Of a stretch of DNA of 64,000 bases, positions 18,527 to 29,742 are shown one piece after another. The DNA lies in contig JAJXZJ010000045.1 of the NCBI GenBank assembly GCA_021780105.1, forward strand, positions 1-64,000, read 5' to 3'. The notes under the pieces are model-generated. The model did not search any database, had not been told where the DNA came from, and saw only the letters and a program-made list of their open reading frames with translations. The DNA comes from a bacterium (GTDB taxonomy: Bacteria; Verrucomicrobiota; Verrucomicrobiia; Limisphaerales; J093). Numbering within the stretch: position 1 is the stretch's first letter; every line of letters starts with the position of its first letter. Position numbers and translations under genes: made by a program.

Positions 18527-18705
18527 AGCAGGCGCCCCCGCGCATGGTCGAGCGATTCAATAATTCAATGACCGACTTTCGCGCGGCCGGCTCGTCATGA
18601 TTTAGCGCCCCGTATTCGCATGAACTTGGGAAAGCGTGCTTCCCTCCAAATCGGCAAACGGAATTCCGTTTCCAATTTATTTCGCGCGCCACACGCCGCC
18701 CAGCT

Positions 18706-21700
18706 TTACTTCGGCAGGGCATCTCCCTTGGCCCACGCCGGGTTGGGCGTGGGTCCGAGATCAAGCACCAGGCGGCCGCCGCTCGTGATGTCCCGCAGGG
18801 CAAGCCACCACTGGTTCAGCGGCCGGCCGTTGAGCGTGGCCGATTGGATGTAACGGTTGGCCAGCGACGCATGGTGCGCTTCGATGGTGAATGTCCTGCC
18901 GCCGTAATGCTGCTTCGAGAGATGGAGCGCAATTTTCGGATACAGCGGGCTGCCGATTTCATAGACCGGATTCACCCGGCAACCGCCATCCATTTCGAAC
19001 AGACCGAGCGATGACATCACGAACCAGGCGCTCATCTGGCCCTGGTCCTCGTCGCCCAGGTAAGCGTCGGCGGGGTTGAAGCCATAGTAGGCATCCAGAA
19101 TCGCCCGCGCCCATTTGTGCGTGAGCCAGGGTGCGCCGGTCCAGTTGAACAGCCAGGCCACTTGCATCGTGGGCTGGTTGCCCTGGTTGATCGGGTATTG
19201 ATCGAAACGGTCGCCGGCCGCATTGAACCGGGTGGGAGCGGATTTCTCGAAGGCCTCGTTCAGCCGGCGGATGAAGCGGTCCCGGCCCATCGCCGCGATC
19301 AGGCCCGGCACATTCTGCGGCACGAACCAGGTGTATTGCCAGGCATTGCCCTCCACGAAACCGGGCGTGTAATAGGGATCGAAGGGCGTCACCCATTCGC
19401 CGTTGGCCTTGCGCGGCCGGGCGAAGCCGGTGCCCGGATCGAACACCTTGCGCCAGTTCTCCGAGCGTTTGAGGAATTGCCCGGCGAGATCCTGCCGTCC
19501 CAGGGCCAGGGCCAGTTGCGCCACGCACCAATCGTCGTAGGCATACTCGTAAGTGTTCGAGGTCCAATCCCGACGCCACTCGGCCTTGCCGCCTTTCACC
19601 AAGAGATCCCCATCGTCGGCCACGTAGCCGTATTTGAGATAATCTTCCAGGTTCTCGTTGCCGACGGCGCCGCCGCCGGGGTAGAGCTGGGGCGGCGTGG
19701 TCTGCATTTTCACGGCCGCCTCCAAAATCTTCCCGGCATCCACACCTTTTATGCCGTGCTGGTAGGCAGCGACCAGCAACGGAATTTCATGCTCGGCCAC
19801 CATGACGCTGATGTATTCCAAGCCACCGGGTCCTTTCGAAAGCCAGCCGCACTTGTCGTAGAGCTGGAGTTCGGACTTCACCCAGCGCGCCGACCATTCA
19901 GGCGCAATCAGGTTCATCACCTGGTTCAGGTTCCAGAACGTGTTCCAGAGCGCGTCCGAGCCGAGCATGACGGCATTGGAATCGTCGAGTTTCTGCCGGC
20001 GTTCGTCGGGATCAATCCACTCGCCATTGACGTCGCTCCAGGTGTTCCGGCCCGAGAGGGCGCGGTAGAGGTTCGAGTAGAAACGGGATTTCTCGCGGGC
20101 GTCGGGCGTCTGGATTTCCACGCGGTCGAAAATCTCGTTCCACACGCGCCGCTGATTTTGGACGACGGCGGCAAAGTCCCAGCCGAACGGTTTGGCCAAC
20201 TCCTGCTCCAGGTTTAGCCGCGCGTTGTCCACGCTCACGAGCGAAATGCCGGTGCGGACCAGCACCTGCTCGCCGGCGGTCGTCTTGAAGTTCACAAACG
20301 CGCCGCAGTCGTTGGACTCCGTCAATTCCTGCGCACTGATCGCGGTCTGGTCGCCGTTCCAACCGCCCAGCGCGTCGAAGGGACGGTTGAATTGCGCGAC
20401 GAAATGGAGGTCGAACCGCTGGTCGCCGTTGTAGCCCACGTCGGGGAAATCCGTTTGAATTGTGCCCTCGATTTCCGCCGGTCCGGTGCGGCGCACGCGG
20501 GCACCGAGGACATGCATCCCGTATTCGCTCGGCAGCAGGAAGTCGAAGATCACCCGTGCCTGGTCGCTGGCGGGGAATGTGTAGCGTTGCAGGCCGGTGC
20601 GCGTTGTGGCGGTGAGCTCCACTTTGATGCCGCTGTCCTTGAGGAAGACCTCGTAGAAGCCGATCCCGCCGCGCTCGGTGGCCTTGTCGAACCGCGAGCT
20701 GTAGCCCGTGCCGTCCAGCCCCGGCCGGGTGCGGAGCGGGCCAACCGTGGGCATCATGCCCAGGCCGGCCATCGTCCACTCGTGGATGTGGCTGAAGCAG
20801 TCAATGTATTCGTGGCTGTATTCGTAGCCGGCGCACCAGCCCTGCGTCTGGTTGTCGGGCGAAAGCTTCACCATGCCGAAGGGCATCCACGGCCCGGGCG
20901 CGATCATCCAACGCGAATGCGCCGTGCCTTTGAACACGTCCACGTAATCGGCCGGCGTGGCGGGGGGCGACGCCGCCAGGCTCAAGCGCGTGTCGCAGAC
21001 CAATTGGCCGTCGGCGTGCAGACGGACTTCCGTTGTCTGGCCCGGCGCGGAGGCGGGGGCGGGGATTTCGAGGACTTGCAGACCGGGTTCGGTAGCCAGT
21101 TCACGCGTGCCGGCGTTTTCGATTTCGACTTCGAGCTTGCCCGGCGCGCCGGCGCGGAAGACTTCGACACGGACAGTGGCCGGCGTTGCCCTATCCGCCG
21201 AAACAGCATGGCGTGCCGCGGAAACAGACCGGATCACCGTGTTCGCCACCGGCGCCAGCGCGGTGCCGGGCGGGGCGGCGAGGCGCACCTCATCGAACAC
21301 GATCCAACTGCCGCGCGTGCTGCGCAGGGCAATCTCGTTGTAGCCGCGCCGCAGCCAGGACGCCGGGAACTCGAACTGGATGGACCGTTCCTTGGCCGAG
21401 GCCAGGTTGCCCTTCAACGACTCATCACTTCCGCCTTGGGGCAGGTCCCGTTCGAGGATCGCACCGTTGACCGTGACGCGCAGTGTGGGTGGGTGCTGTG
21501 GATGCGTGTCGCACAGGTCGAGAGTGAACACGCATTGGCCGTTGGTCGGGGCTGGCTCCAGCACAAAACCGACGGGCAGCGTGTTCATCTGATCCCAGCG
21601 TCCGTCGCCGCCGCAACCCGCCCAGCCGTCCAGCGGCCCTGGCAGCACGTAAGGCCAATCGGTCTTGGGCTGCGAAAGCCCGATGTAGTAGGCATGGTCC

Positions 21701-21888
21701 GGCTTGCCGAAATTTTCCAAGAACCGGGCGTAGTCTGCGGGCGTCAGCGCGAACTCGGCCGGACGATGATCGGCCTGGCCGATTTGCCAGAGAGTTTGGA
21801 GCGGTTCGGCGGCGGGGCTTGTAAAGCACGACGCCAGCGTGCCTGTGACGGCCAAGACGACGACCTTGAACCTGGTTTTGATTTTCAT
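18706..21888 (-). CDS. GH92 alpha-1,2-mannosidase-like lipoprotein
   Basis: The 1060-aa product begins at ATG 21888 with a lipoprotein-type signal: a basic n-region, a hydrophobic stretch and a LASC lipobox at residue 21. Residues about 30-220 form a carbohydrate-binding/lyase-type beta domain (QTLWQIGQAD, then YNEIALRSTRGSWIVFDEV), resembling the N-terminal parts of rhamnogalacturonan-lyase-like proteins. From about residue 310 the GH92 catalytic region follows: YVDVFKGTAHSRW, GMVKLSPDNQTQGW, FSHIHEWTMAGLGMMP, and near the end YFGFNP-like and GNEDQGQMSAWF-like blocks (here YYGFNPADAYLGDEDQGQM). GH92 enzymes are calcium-dependent exo-mannosidases. The added N-terminal domain makes it longer than usual. 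Surface-exposed action on mannose-containing glycans is likely. Confidence 0.88.
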   Translation of the reverse strand: MKIKTRFKVVVLAVTGTLASCFTSPAAEPLQTLWQIGQADHRPAEFALTPADYARFLENFGKPDHAYYIGLSQPKTDWPYVLPGPLDGWAGCGGDGRWDQMNTLPVGFVLEPAPTNGQCVFTLDLCDTHPQHPPTLRVTVNGAILERDLPQGGSDESLKGNLASAKERSIQFEFPASWLRRGYNEIALRSTRGSWIVFDEVRLAAPPGTALAPVANTVIRSVSAARHAVSADRATPATVRVEVFRAGAPGKLEVEIENAGTRELATEPGLQVLEIPAPASAPGQTTEVRLHADGQLVCDTRLSLAASPPATPADYVDVFKGTAHSRWMIAPGPWMPFGMVKLSPDNQTQGWCAGYEYSHEYIDCFSHIHEWTMAGLGMMPTVGPLRTRPGLDGTGYSSRFDKATERGGIGFYEVFLKDSGIKVELTATTRTGLQRYTFPASDQARVIFDFLLPSEYGMHVLGARVRRTGPAEIEGTIQTDFPDVGYNGDQRFDLHFVAQFNRPFDALGGWNGDQTAISAQELTESNDCGAFVNFKTTAGEQVLVRTGISLVSVDNARLNLEQELAKPFGWDFAAVVQNQRRVWNEIFDRVEIQTPDAREKSRFYSNLYRALSGRNTWSDVNGEWIDPDERRQKLDDSNAVMLGSDALWNTFWNLNQVMNLIAPEWSARWVKSELQLYDKCGWLSKGPGGLEYISVMVAEHEIPLLVAAYQHGIKGVDAGKILEAAVKMQTTPPQLYPGGGAVGNENLEDYLKYGYVADDGDLLVKGGKAEWRRDWTSNTYEYAYDDWCVAQLALALGRQDLAGQFLKRSENWRKVFDPGTGFARPRKANGEWVTPFDPYYTPGFVEGNAWQYTWFVPQNVPGLIAAMGRDRFIRRLNEAFEKSAPTRFNAAGDRFDQYPINQGNQPTMQVAWLFNWTGAPWLTHKWARAILDAYYGFNPADAYLGDEDQGQMSAWFVMSSLGLFEMDGGCRVNPVYEIGSPLYPKIALHLSKQHYGGRTFTIEAHHASLANRYIQSATLNGRPLNQWWLALRDITSGGRLVLDLGPTPNPAWAKGDALPK

Positions 21889-22339
21889 GGACTGCGTAAC
21901 CTTGCCTGAGTCCCGCCGGCCTTCAATCAAAAAGGACCACCTGCTTGCATCCTTGTTCGTTCCTCGCCCTTTCAGGGTCGTCCCCAGAGAAGCCGTCGGC
22001 GCCAGTGCTTTCGCGTGGGGCTTTCCGGGAAGCGCCCTCCCGTGCATTACGGCACGACCGGGACCGGAACCAAAATTCCAGGAAACACCCGCGATCTCGA
22101 AGTGGCGCAAGCGTTCTCCCTCATGGCCCTTTCAACATTTCCAAGGTGACTTCGTTCAACGCGCCGTGGAGGTCAATGCGCTCGATCAGCGGGCCGGAGA
22201 TGCAGCCAGGAAACCTCTGGATTAACCGTGAACGAAGAGCCAGCTCTTGTGGGTGCGATCATTAGAAAGACCGTTGTCGGGAAAATAAAGCCACACAACC
22301 CTCTGCCGGCTAACTTCTTGTAAAGAAATGGCACAAGGG
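21889..22339. other. 451-base gap upstream of the GH92 gene, nothing recognised
   Basis: This lies between the GH92 start and the 3' end of tRNA-Ser, both on the minus strand. It should contain the GH92 promoter and the tRNA transcript end, but I cannot point to a convincing promoter pair or T-tailed hairpin. Confidence 0.45.
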
Positions 22340-22429
22340 TGGCGGAAGGGGGGGGATTCGAACCCCCGGTAGGCTTGCGCCTACGTCTGATTTCGAGTCA
22401 GGTGCTTTAAACCACTCAGCCACCCTTCC
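22340..22429 (-). tRNA. tRNA-Ser (anticodon CGA)
   Basis: The reverse strand reads GGAAGGG, a D-arm with GCTGAGTGG, an anticodon loop CTCGAAA (anticodon CGA, codon UCG), a long variable arm (GTAGGC GCAA GCCTAC), a T-arm GGGGG TTCGAAT CCCCC, and CCCTTCC closing the acceptor, then G and an encoded CCA. The long variable arm confirms a type II tRNA. The G8 run on the plus strand is exactly what the two stems need, which is a small local check on homopolymer accuracy. Confidence 0.96.
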
Positions 22430-22908
22430 ACTCGTTTATTGACAATTACATGCTGCTGCAATGAGCGTTCCCATCTGACGCTTAGATACCGGCCGTGGGC
22501 ACGGGAATCAAAACGGTTCCCGGCTGCCAAACCGAGGATGGGATGGCAGACAACGCAAGGTTCAAATCTGGCGTGTCACGTTCCAAGCGGACGCAGTTTG
22601 CCCAAATCCGAATCTGCCGCAAGCTCATTCGCCGTTCGCTTGGATCCCCATTCTCGTCCCGCAAACCAGCCGGCTCCGGAGCCGGCGATCTCCCCTTCGC
22701 ATGTGCTCCGGTTGCCTGTTCTCTCCAATCCAAACCGGCCTGGCCAAATGAACAACGGCAGCACTCGCCGCCGCCGGGAAGTGACTGACGGATTCCATGC
22801 ATCTCGGCGGAACGGCGGGGGACGTGCCGCGACGGCTGGGCGATGACACAAGAAAAGGGCGCGCGAAACCGCGCGCCCGTGAACTTGTCTGCAATTGATC
22901 CGCCGGCG
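22430..22908. other. 479-base gap with one terminator, otherwise empty
   Basis: The right end holds the terminator of the LamG gene (22847-22878). The left end holds the tRNA-Ser upstream region. Nothing else is recognised between them. Confidence 0.5.
22847..22878 (-). terminator. rho-independent terminator of the LamG gene
   Basis: A 9-bp stem (GGGCGCGCG / CGCGCGCCC, 22857-22878) with a 4-base loop is followed, on the minus strand, by TTTTCTTGTG. It lies 31 bases after the stop of the 1307-aa protein. Confidence 0.85.
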
Positions 22909-25900
22909 TCAGAGCTTGATCCGATAGAACTTCGCGCCGCCAGCGGGCGACACGGTCACGCTGGGCGGGTTGGCGCCCGTGACCGTGGACCACGGACCGG
23001 CAACGTTGTCCGCCGACTCGAGCGTGCCGCTCGACCACGAGATGACCACGCCGTTGGCCGTCAGTTGAATTTGCATGGTTACGGCGGGCGGAGCGGTGGT
23101 GTCGAAGCTGCGGCCGTAGTTCTGGCCGACGGCGTAAATGGCCTCGGCCTCGTAGTCGTTGAGCACGCGGCGCCAGATGCCGAGGTCGTCCATCGTGAAC
23201 AGGCCGCCTTCAGCGTAGTAGCCTCCCGCCTGGCCGATGTTCCAGTCCGTGCCGGTGCGCAGGTCCCACGTGGCGGCGTTGGCAATGGACGTCGCGTTCA
23301 CCTTCACTCCGTCCAGATACGTGGTGCCGTCGCCGGTGCGGTCGAAGATGTGGACCAGGTGGTGCCAGGTGCCGTCGTTAAGCGTGTTCTGCACGGGATC
23401 GTAGAGGCCCACGCCCGGCCACGGTTGCGGACTGACCACGTCGTTGAGTCCCCACGACCAGCCGCCCTCGTTGTAGGACGGGGCGATGGTGACGCCTGGC
23501 GCACCCATGGAGCCGGTGTTGTTGGCCAGGAACGGCAGGTCACCGGGACTGCCTGTAAATTTGATCCAGAAGGCGAGCGAGAAATTGTCGCCGGGGCCAA
23601 AGTCGAGGTCGGTCGGCGTGCCGAGCGAGACGTAGTTTGCCGCCGCCACCGAACTGTTGTCCACGACCGTGCTATACTGCAAGGCCCCTGTCCCGATCTT
23701 GCCGGTGACGATTTGCGGCGAGCCTTGGGCCGTGCCGTTGTTGTTGCGCCCCGAGCTGTCCTTGTAGTCCCCGTCGAATTTGAGATGCAGCACCAGGCTG
23801 TTGGACAGGTTGAGGTAGGACGGCACGGGATTGACCGTCAGTGTCACCGGCGTGGTGGCAACCTTGGTTGTGCCCTGTGCGACAAACAATTGGTATGTGC
23901 CGCTGTTGGTCACCGCGGCGCTGGCAAAGGTCAGGCTGCTGCGGATCGCGCCCGGCAAATCCTGGTTGTCCTTCTGCCACTGGAACGTCAACGGCAGCGA
24001 GCCGGCGGCCTTGGCGCTCAACGTGTAGCTGTCGCCGGCCATGATGACCGCCCCCTTGGGCTGCTGGACAATCTGAACCGCCGATGGTGTGTAGGTTCCG
24101 CTGACGCCGGCGTCGTGGATGGCCTTGATCTCGGCCTGCGTCAGCGACCGGTTGAAAATCACGACATCATCAATGGCGCCGTTGAAATAACGGCCGCTGC
24201 CACTGTCGGACCCGAACCGCAGCGTGCCGTTAAACTCCTCGGGGCTGTGATCAACCACGTTCACCGAGGACTGAAGGGCACCACCCAGACCATCGTCGAG
24301 GTAAATGGTGGCCTGAGCCGGCTCCACGACCAAGGCGACAAAGTTCCAACGGCCGTCGGTGGGATAAAGACCGGAGTCCCATCCGTAGGTGCTGGCAGCA
24401 TCGTTCCAGTGGTAGCCGAGTTCGCCGGTGCTGGCGTGGTAGTCAAGACCGGCTACCGTGCTGCCACCGCGGCAGAAGACCACGCCGGCGTAATCTGCCT
24501 GAACGCCGTTGGGCTTGATCCAGGCAACAACGGTGGCGTTGGCGGTATTCATGTTCAAAGCCGGCACATCCACTTCGCCGCCGCTGCCGTTGAAGCTGTA
24601 AGCGGTGTTGCCCGCATCGAATCCCTGGAACGCGGTGGGGGTCGGCCCGGCGACGCCCTGGGTGGTGCCGGCCAGGACCGCACCGTCAACACCGCCCCAG
24701 TAATCGTAGGTCGTCGCGCCATTCGTCTCGTTGAGCCGCCAGTAACCAACCGGTCCGAGGTCTGTCACCGTGGCAGCCAGTTTGCTGGGTGTGAGCAGCG
24801 TCAGGGTGGCGGTGGCGTTCGTGCTGCCGTATTGGTTGGAAACCACCACCGTGTAATCGCCGGCATCCGTGGCCTGGAGATCAGGCACGCTCAGCGTCGC
24901 ACTGGTTGCGCCCGGAATGTCATTCGTGCCGTGCTTCCATTGGAAGGTGACCGGCTGGCTGCCGATGGCGGCCGCGCTGAAGCTCGCCGCGCCGTTCAGG
25001 AAGCGCACCGCAGGCACCGGGGTCTCGGTGAGCACCGGCGGTGAAGTGACCACGTCGAGGTGGTTCGTTTCGCTGGTCAGGGTCTTCCCGCCGGTCGTGG
25101 CTTCCACCCAGTAATCCCCGGTGTTCGCCGTGGTCACGTTGGAAAACACCAACGTCGCATTCGTTGCGCCGGTGATCGGCGAACTTCCATTGAACCAACG
25201 ATAGCCCACCGGATTTGCGCCCGCCACGGTGGTTTGGAAGGTGACGTTCATGCCTTCGTAAACCGGGTCGCCGGTGCGCGTGAGCGACAGGATGGCCGGC
25301 AGGGCGGCGTTGTAGAGCGCGGCCACCTGGTCGTAGGTGAGGGTTTTGTCGAACATGGCGAACTCGTCAACGCGGCCACGGAAAACGCGGCTGGCCTGGT
25401 AATTGTCCCAGCCGATCTCGAGCGTCGTGCCGCTGAAATCGTGCATGACGTTCGCGAAGTTGTTGGTCGCGGCCTGCAAGCCGGCGGCGCTGCCCATGAA
25501 CATCACCGCGCCGTCGGGCGAGATGGCGACGGCCACAAACGTCCACGCCTGGTCCGGCGGCACAAAGCCGGGGTTAAAATTGTAGGCGCTGGCCTGGTCC
25601 TCCCAGTTGTAACTCAGCCCCAGACCGTCGTCCTGGAAGCCGAGGCCGGTGGCCTTGACCTCCGGCGCCGTCACCTTGCGGTTGTGCATGATCGCCGCGC
25701 GGGCCGGTTGGACGCCATCCCGCTTGATCCAGCAAACCATCGTCGCGGTGTCGGTGTTCAGGTTGAGCGCCGGAACGCTGACGGAGCCGTTGGTGCCGTT
25801 GAAACCGGCGGCGGTGTTGGTGCTCTCGAAACCGGTCACGGCGGGCGCCTGTGGCCCCGGAAGCGCGGATTCCGTGCCGACGAGGAACACGCCGTTGTTC

Positions 25901-26832
25901 ACCGCGCCGTAGCTGCCGCTGTTCACGGCCACCGGCAAGTCCAGCGAAGCCTCGCCCAACCGGAGGTAAACCTGCGGCCCTTTCTGCCGGACCAAATCAG
26001 GATAGGCCGTGGTGCGCGCGGCATTGATGCCGTTGGCGTAATGCGACTGCACGTCGGCCGCCGACAGCGCCGTCGTGTAAACCGCGACTTCGTCCAGCAG
26101 TCCGTTGTAGTCCCAACCGGTGTAGCCGCGGTCGCCGAGGATCAGCGGCGCCCCGGTGTTGCGCAACATCGGCAACGGCGGCGTATCGCTGGCCACCTGG
26201 CTCCCGTTCACATACAGCTTCACCGTGGAACCGTCGTAAACGGCCACGACATGCTGCCAGGCGCCGGCGGTCACGGTGCCGGGCGCGGTGAGCGTCGTGC
26301 CATAATACGTCGCATTGTCGGAGTAATCGTAGCCCAGGATGAACTGCCAGTCGGTGCCGTTGTGCCGCACGAGCCAACCGCTGCGGTCATTGGCGTTGGC
26401 GGCGTTCTGGCCGTTGACCATGGCGCTTGCGGCGGTGTGATTGCCGGCATCGTTGTTGGCCGGGTTCGCCCAGAATTCGACACTGAACGGCCCCGCCGGA
26501 TTGTAGTCCGGCGAATACGGCACCACGACCTGCGCGCCCGTGCTGCCGTCAATGAGGACCGACGTGTCCGCGTCGCCCGCAATGGCGCCCGGTCGGCCGC
26601 GCACGTTGGACATCACCTGGTATTGGCCGTCGAAGGCGGCACCCAGCGCTCCAAGGTTCGCCGCCGGCACCTCGGCGGGCACGAGGTTGGTGTTGGAGAA
26701 ACGGTAGTAGGCGACCGGGTTCAGCGCCGTGACCGCAGAGGCATAGTCGGCGACCGCCCGCGAGGGGCAAAGCGCCATGACGCCCAGCAAGCCGGCGACA
26801 AGACCTGATACAGGAGTGGCTTGGAATTTCAT
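22909..26832 (-). CDS. giant LamG / Ig-like domain surface protein
   Basis: The 1307-aa product starts at ATG 26832 with a signal peptide (LVAGLLGVMALCPSRAVA). Domains in rough order are: LamG 1 (30-215, begins LNPVAYYRF), LamG 2 (225-450), two Ig-like domains (455-640, each with the GATNATL and TGDYWV type pattern), LamG 3 (645-860, YWRLNETNGATTYDYWGGVDG), a third Ig-like domain (865-955), LamG 4 (965-1220, LVLHLKFDGDYKDSSG) and a C-terminal tail (SWSSGTLESADNVAGPW, then KFYRIKL). That tail is typical of large exported verrucomicrobial proteins. LamG domains are jelly-roll lectin or adhesion modules, so glycan or surface binding is likely. No catalytic domain is evident. Confidence 0.88.
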   Translation of the reverse strand: MKFQATPVSGLVAGLLGVMALCPSRAVADYASAVTALNPVAYYRFSNTNLVPAEVPAANLGALGAAFDGQYQVMSNVRGRPGAIAGDADTSVLIDGSTGAQVVVPYSPDYNPAGPFSVEFWANPANNDAGNHTAASAMVNGQNAANANDRSGWLVRHNGTDWQFILGYDYSDNATYYGTTLTAPGTVTAGAWQHVVAVYDGSTVKLYVNGSQVASDTPPLPMLRNTGAPLILGDRGYTGWDYNGLLDEVAVYTTALSAADVQSHYANGINAARTTAYPDLVRQKGPQVYLRLGEASLDLPVAVNSGSYGAVNNGVFLVGTESALPGPQAPAVTGFESTNTAAGFNGTNGSVSVPALNLNTDTATMVCWIKRDGVQPARAAIMHNRKVTAPEVKATGLGFQDDGLGLSYNWEDQASAYNFNPGFVPPDQAWTFVAVAISPDGAVMFMGSAAGLQAATNNFANVMHDFSGTTLEIGWDNYQASRVFRGRVDEFAMFDKTLTYDQVAALYNAALPAILSLTRTGDPVYEGMNVTFQTTVAGANPVGYRWFNGSSPITGATNATLVFSNVTTANTGDYWVEATTGGKTLTSETNHLDVVTSPPVLTETPVPAVRFLNGAASFSAAAIGSQPVTFQWKHGTNDIPGATSATLSVPDLQATDAGDYTVVVSNQYGSTNATATLTLLTPSKLAATVTDLGPVGYWRLNETNGATTYDYWGGVDGAVLAGTTQGVAGPTPTAFQGFDAGNTAYSFNGSGGEVDVPALNMNTANATVVAWIKPNGVQADYAGVVFCRGGSTVAGLDYHASTGELGYHWNDAASTYGWDSGLYPTDGRWNFVALVVEPAQATIYLDDGLGGALQSSVNVVDHSPEEFNGTLRFGSDSGSGRYFNGAIDDVVIFNRSLTQAEIKAIHDAGVSGTYTPSAVQIVQQPKGAVIMAGDSYTLSAKAAGSLPLTFQWQKDNQDLPGAIRSSLTFASAAVTNSGTYQLFVAQGTTKVATTPVTLTVNPVPSYLNLSNSLVLHLKFDGDYKDSSGRNNNGTAQGSPQIVTGKIGTGALQYSTVVDNSSVAAANYVSLGTPTDLDFGPGDNFSLAFWIKFTGSPGDLPFLANNTGSMGAPGVTIAPSYNEGGWSWGLNDVVSPQPWPGVGLYDPVQNTLNDGTWHHLVHIFDRTGDGTTYLDGVKVNATSIANAATWDLRTGTDWNIGQAGGYYAEGGLFTMDDLGIWRRVLNDYEAEAIYAVGQNYGRSFDTTAPPAVTMQIQLTANGVVISWSSGTLESADNVAGPWSTVTGANPPSVTVSPAGGAKFYRIKL

Positions 26833-27224
26833 GATGGCTTTCTGAATTTGAGTTCTGTTTGGTTTCTGGGAAGCCGTTGGCGGCCGCCGGCCTGCCATCG
26901 GCTGCGCGATCTCACGGCATCGTGAAACGCGTTCCCCAACCAGGCAGTCCGTCAAACCCACCAACCGCATCCGGTTCGGTCTTCGAGGTTTTCACCTCAT
27001 CACCAACACTGGAATTACACCGCCGGTCAAACGTGGAGCAAGCTTGAATATTGTTTTCCGCGCGCGACGCGGCGGCTCGTTCCGTCCTGGTGCAGCGGCG
27101 CGACTGCCCGGGCCATCGTGAAATCAATGTTGCCGGTCGGAAAAGCGTAGGCTCGGGTGCAAACCATCCCGCGCCAGCTCCCTCCACAACCGAGGCTGGC
27201 GTGACACCGGAGATGCCCTCCAGG
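26833..27224. other. 392-base gap upstream of the LamG gene, nothing recognised
   Basis: This should hold the LamG promoter on the minus strand. A TTGACC hexamer occurs near 27026-27031 (minus), but no -10 box at proper spacing follows, so I do not call a promoter. Confidence 0.4.
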
Positions 27225-27728
27225 TCAATAGCCCATCCGGGCCAGTTCTTGCTCCAGCGCGGCTTGGAATTCTGGCAGGTCGTCCGCCGGCGGGCGATAA
27301 CCTTTTTCCGCGGGTGCCAGACCCAGACGGCCCGTCTGGTCGAGAAACCAGGTGCCCTGCTTGCCGTCGCTGAAGGTCACACTGCCGCTGACGACGGCGC
27401 CGGCCCGCGCGATCTGGTCCACGCTGACCTTCACCCGGCCGGCGGCGGGCGGCAGGTCGGCCGCCATGTCGTCGGGCGGCATGACTTCCGGTTCGGCCCC
27501 CGGCGGGGTGGGCGACGGCGCGCTGGAGGTTTTGGCACCCAGGTTCACGATCCGCGACGGTTCGGCGTCCTTCGGCAACACTTGCAGGTCGCTGACGAGC
27601 AGCTTGACCTCCATGTAGGTGAGGCGCAGGCCGAAATCGGTTTCGAGCCGTTTCTGAATCTCGGCGAGCTTGAGGCCCTGCTCGATCCAGACCGTCACCT
27701 GCATTTTTTGCGTGTCGTCCAGCGTCAT
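27225..27728 (-). CDS. conserved hypothetical protein with N-terminal HTH-like segment
   Basis: The 167-aa product has three parts: an N-terminal helical segment (QVTVWIEQGLKLAEIQKRLE, then FGLRLTYMEVKLLVSDLQV) that reads like a small winged-helix or HTH unit, a Pro/Ala-rich linker (about 70-95), and a C-terminal beta segment (VSGSVTFSDGKQGTWFLDQTGRLGL). I do not recognise a named family. It lies 68 bases after the stop of glnS on the same strand and may share its transcript. It has no signal peptide, so it is probably cytoplasmic. Confidence 0.72.
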   Translation of the reverse strand: MTLDDTQKMQVTVWIEQGLKLAEIQKRLETDFGLRLTYMEVKLLVSDLQVLPKDAEPSRIVNLGAKTSSAPSPTPPGAEPEVMPPDDMAADLPPAAGRVKVSVDQIARAGAVVSGSVTFSDGKQGTWFLDQTGRLGLAPAEKGYRPPADDLPEFQAALEQELARMGY

Positions 27729-27796
27729 AATGGTCTATTCGGCGCGAAGCGGGTCGCGCATTCAACAGAAATCTGCGTCGCGGGAAAGGCGGCCGT

Positions 27797-29650
<1,854 letters not shown>

Positions 29651-29742
29651 GGTGTGTTGGGCAACGAACCCGGCCGGCAGCCTAGTAAAAGGGACGCCAA
29701 TTTCAAAGGGCAAACCGCGCCGGCATCACCCGTCACGACCGA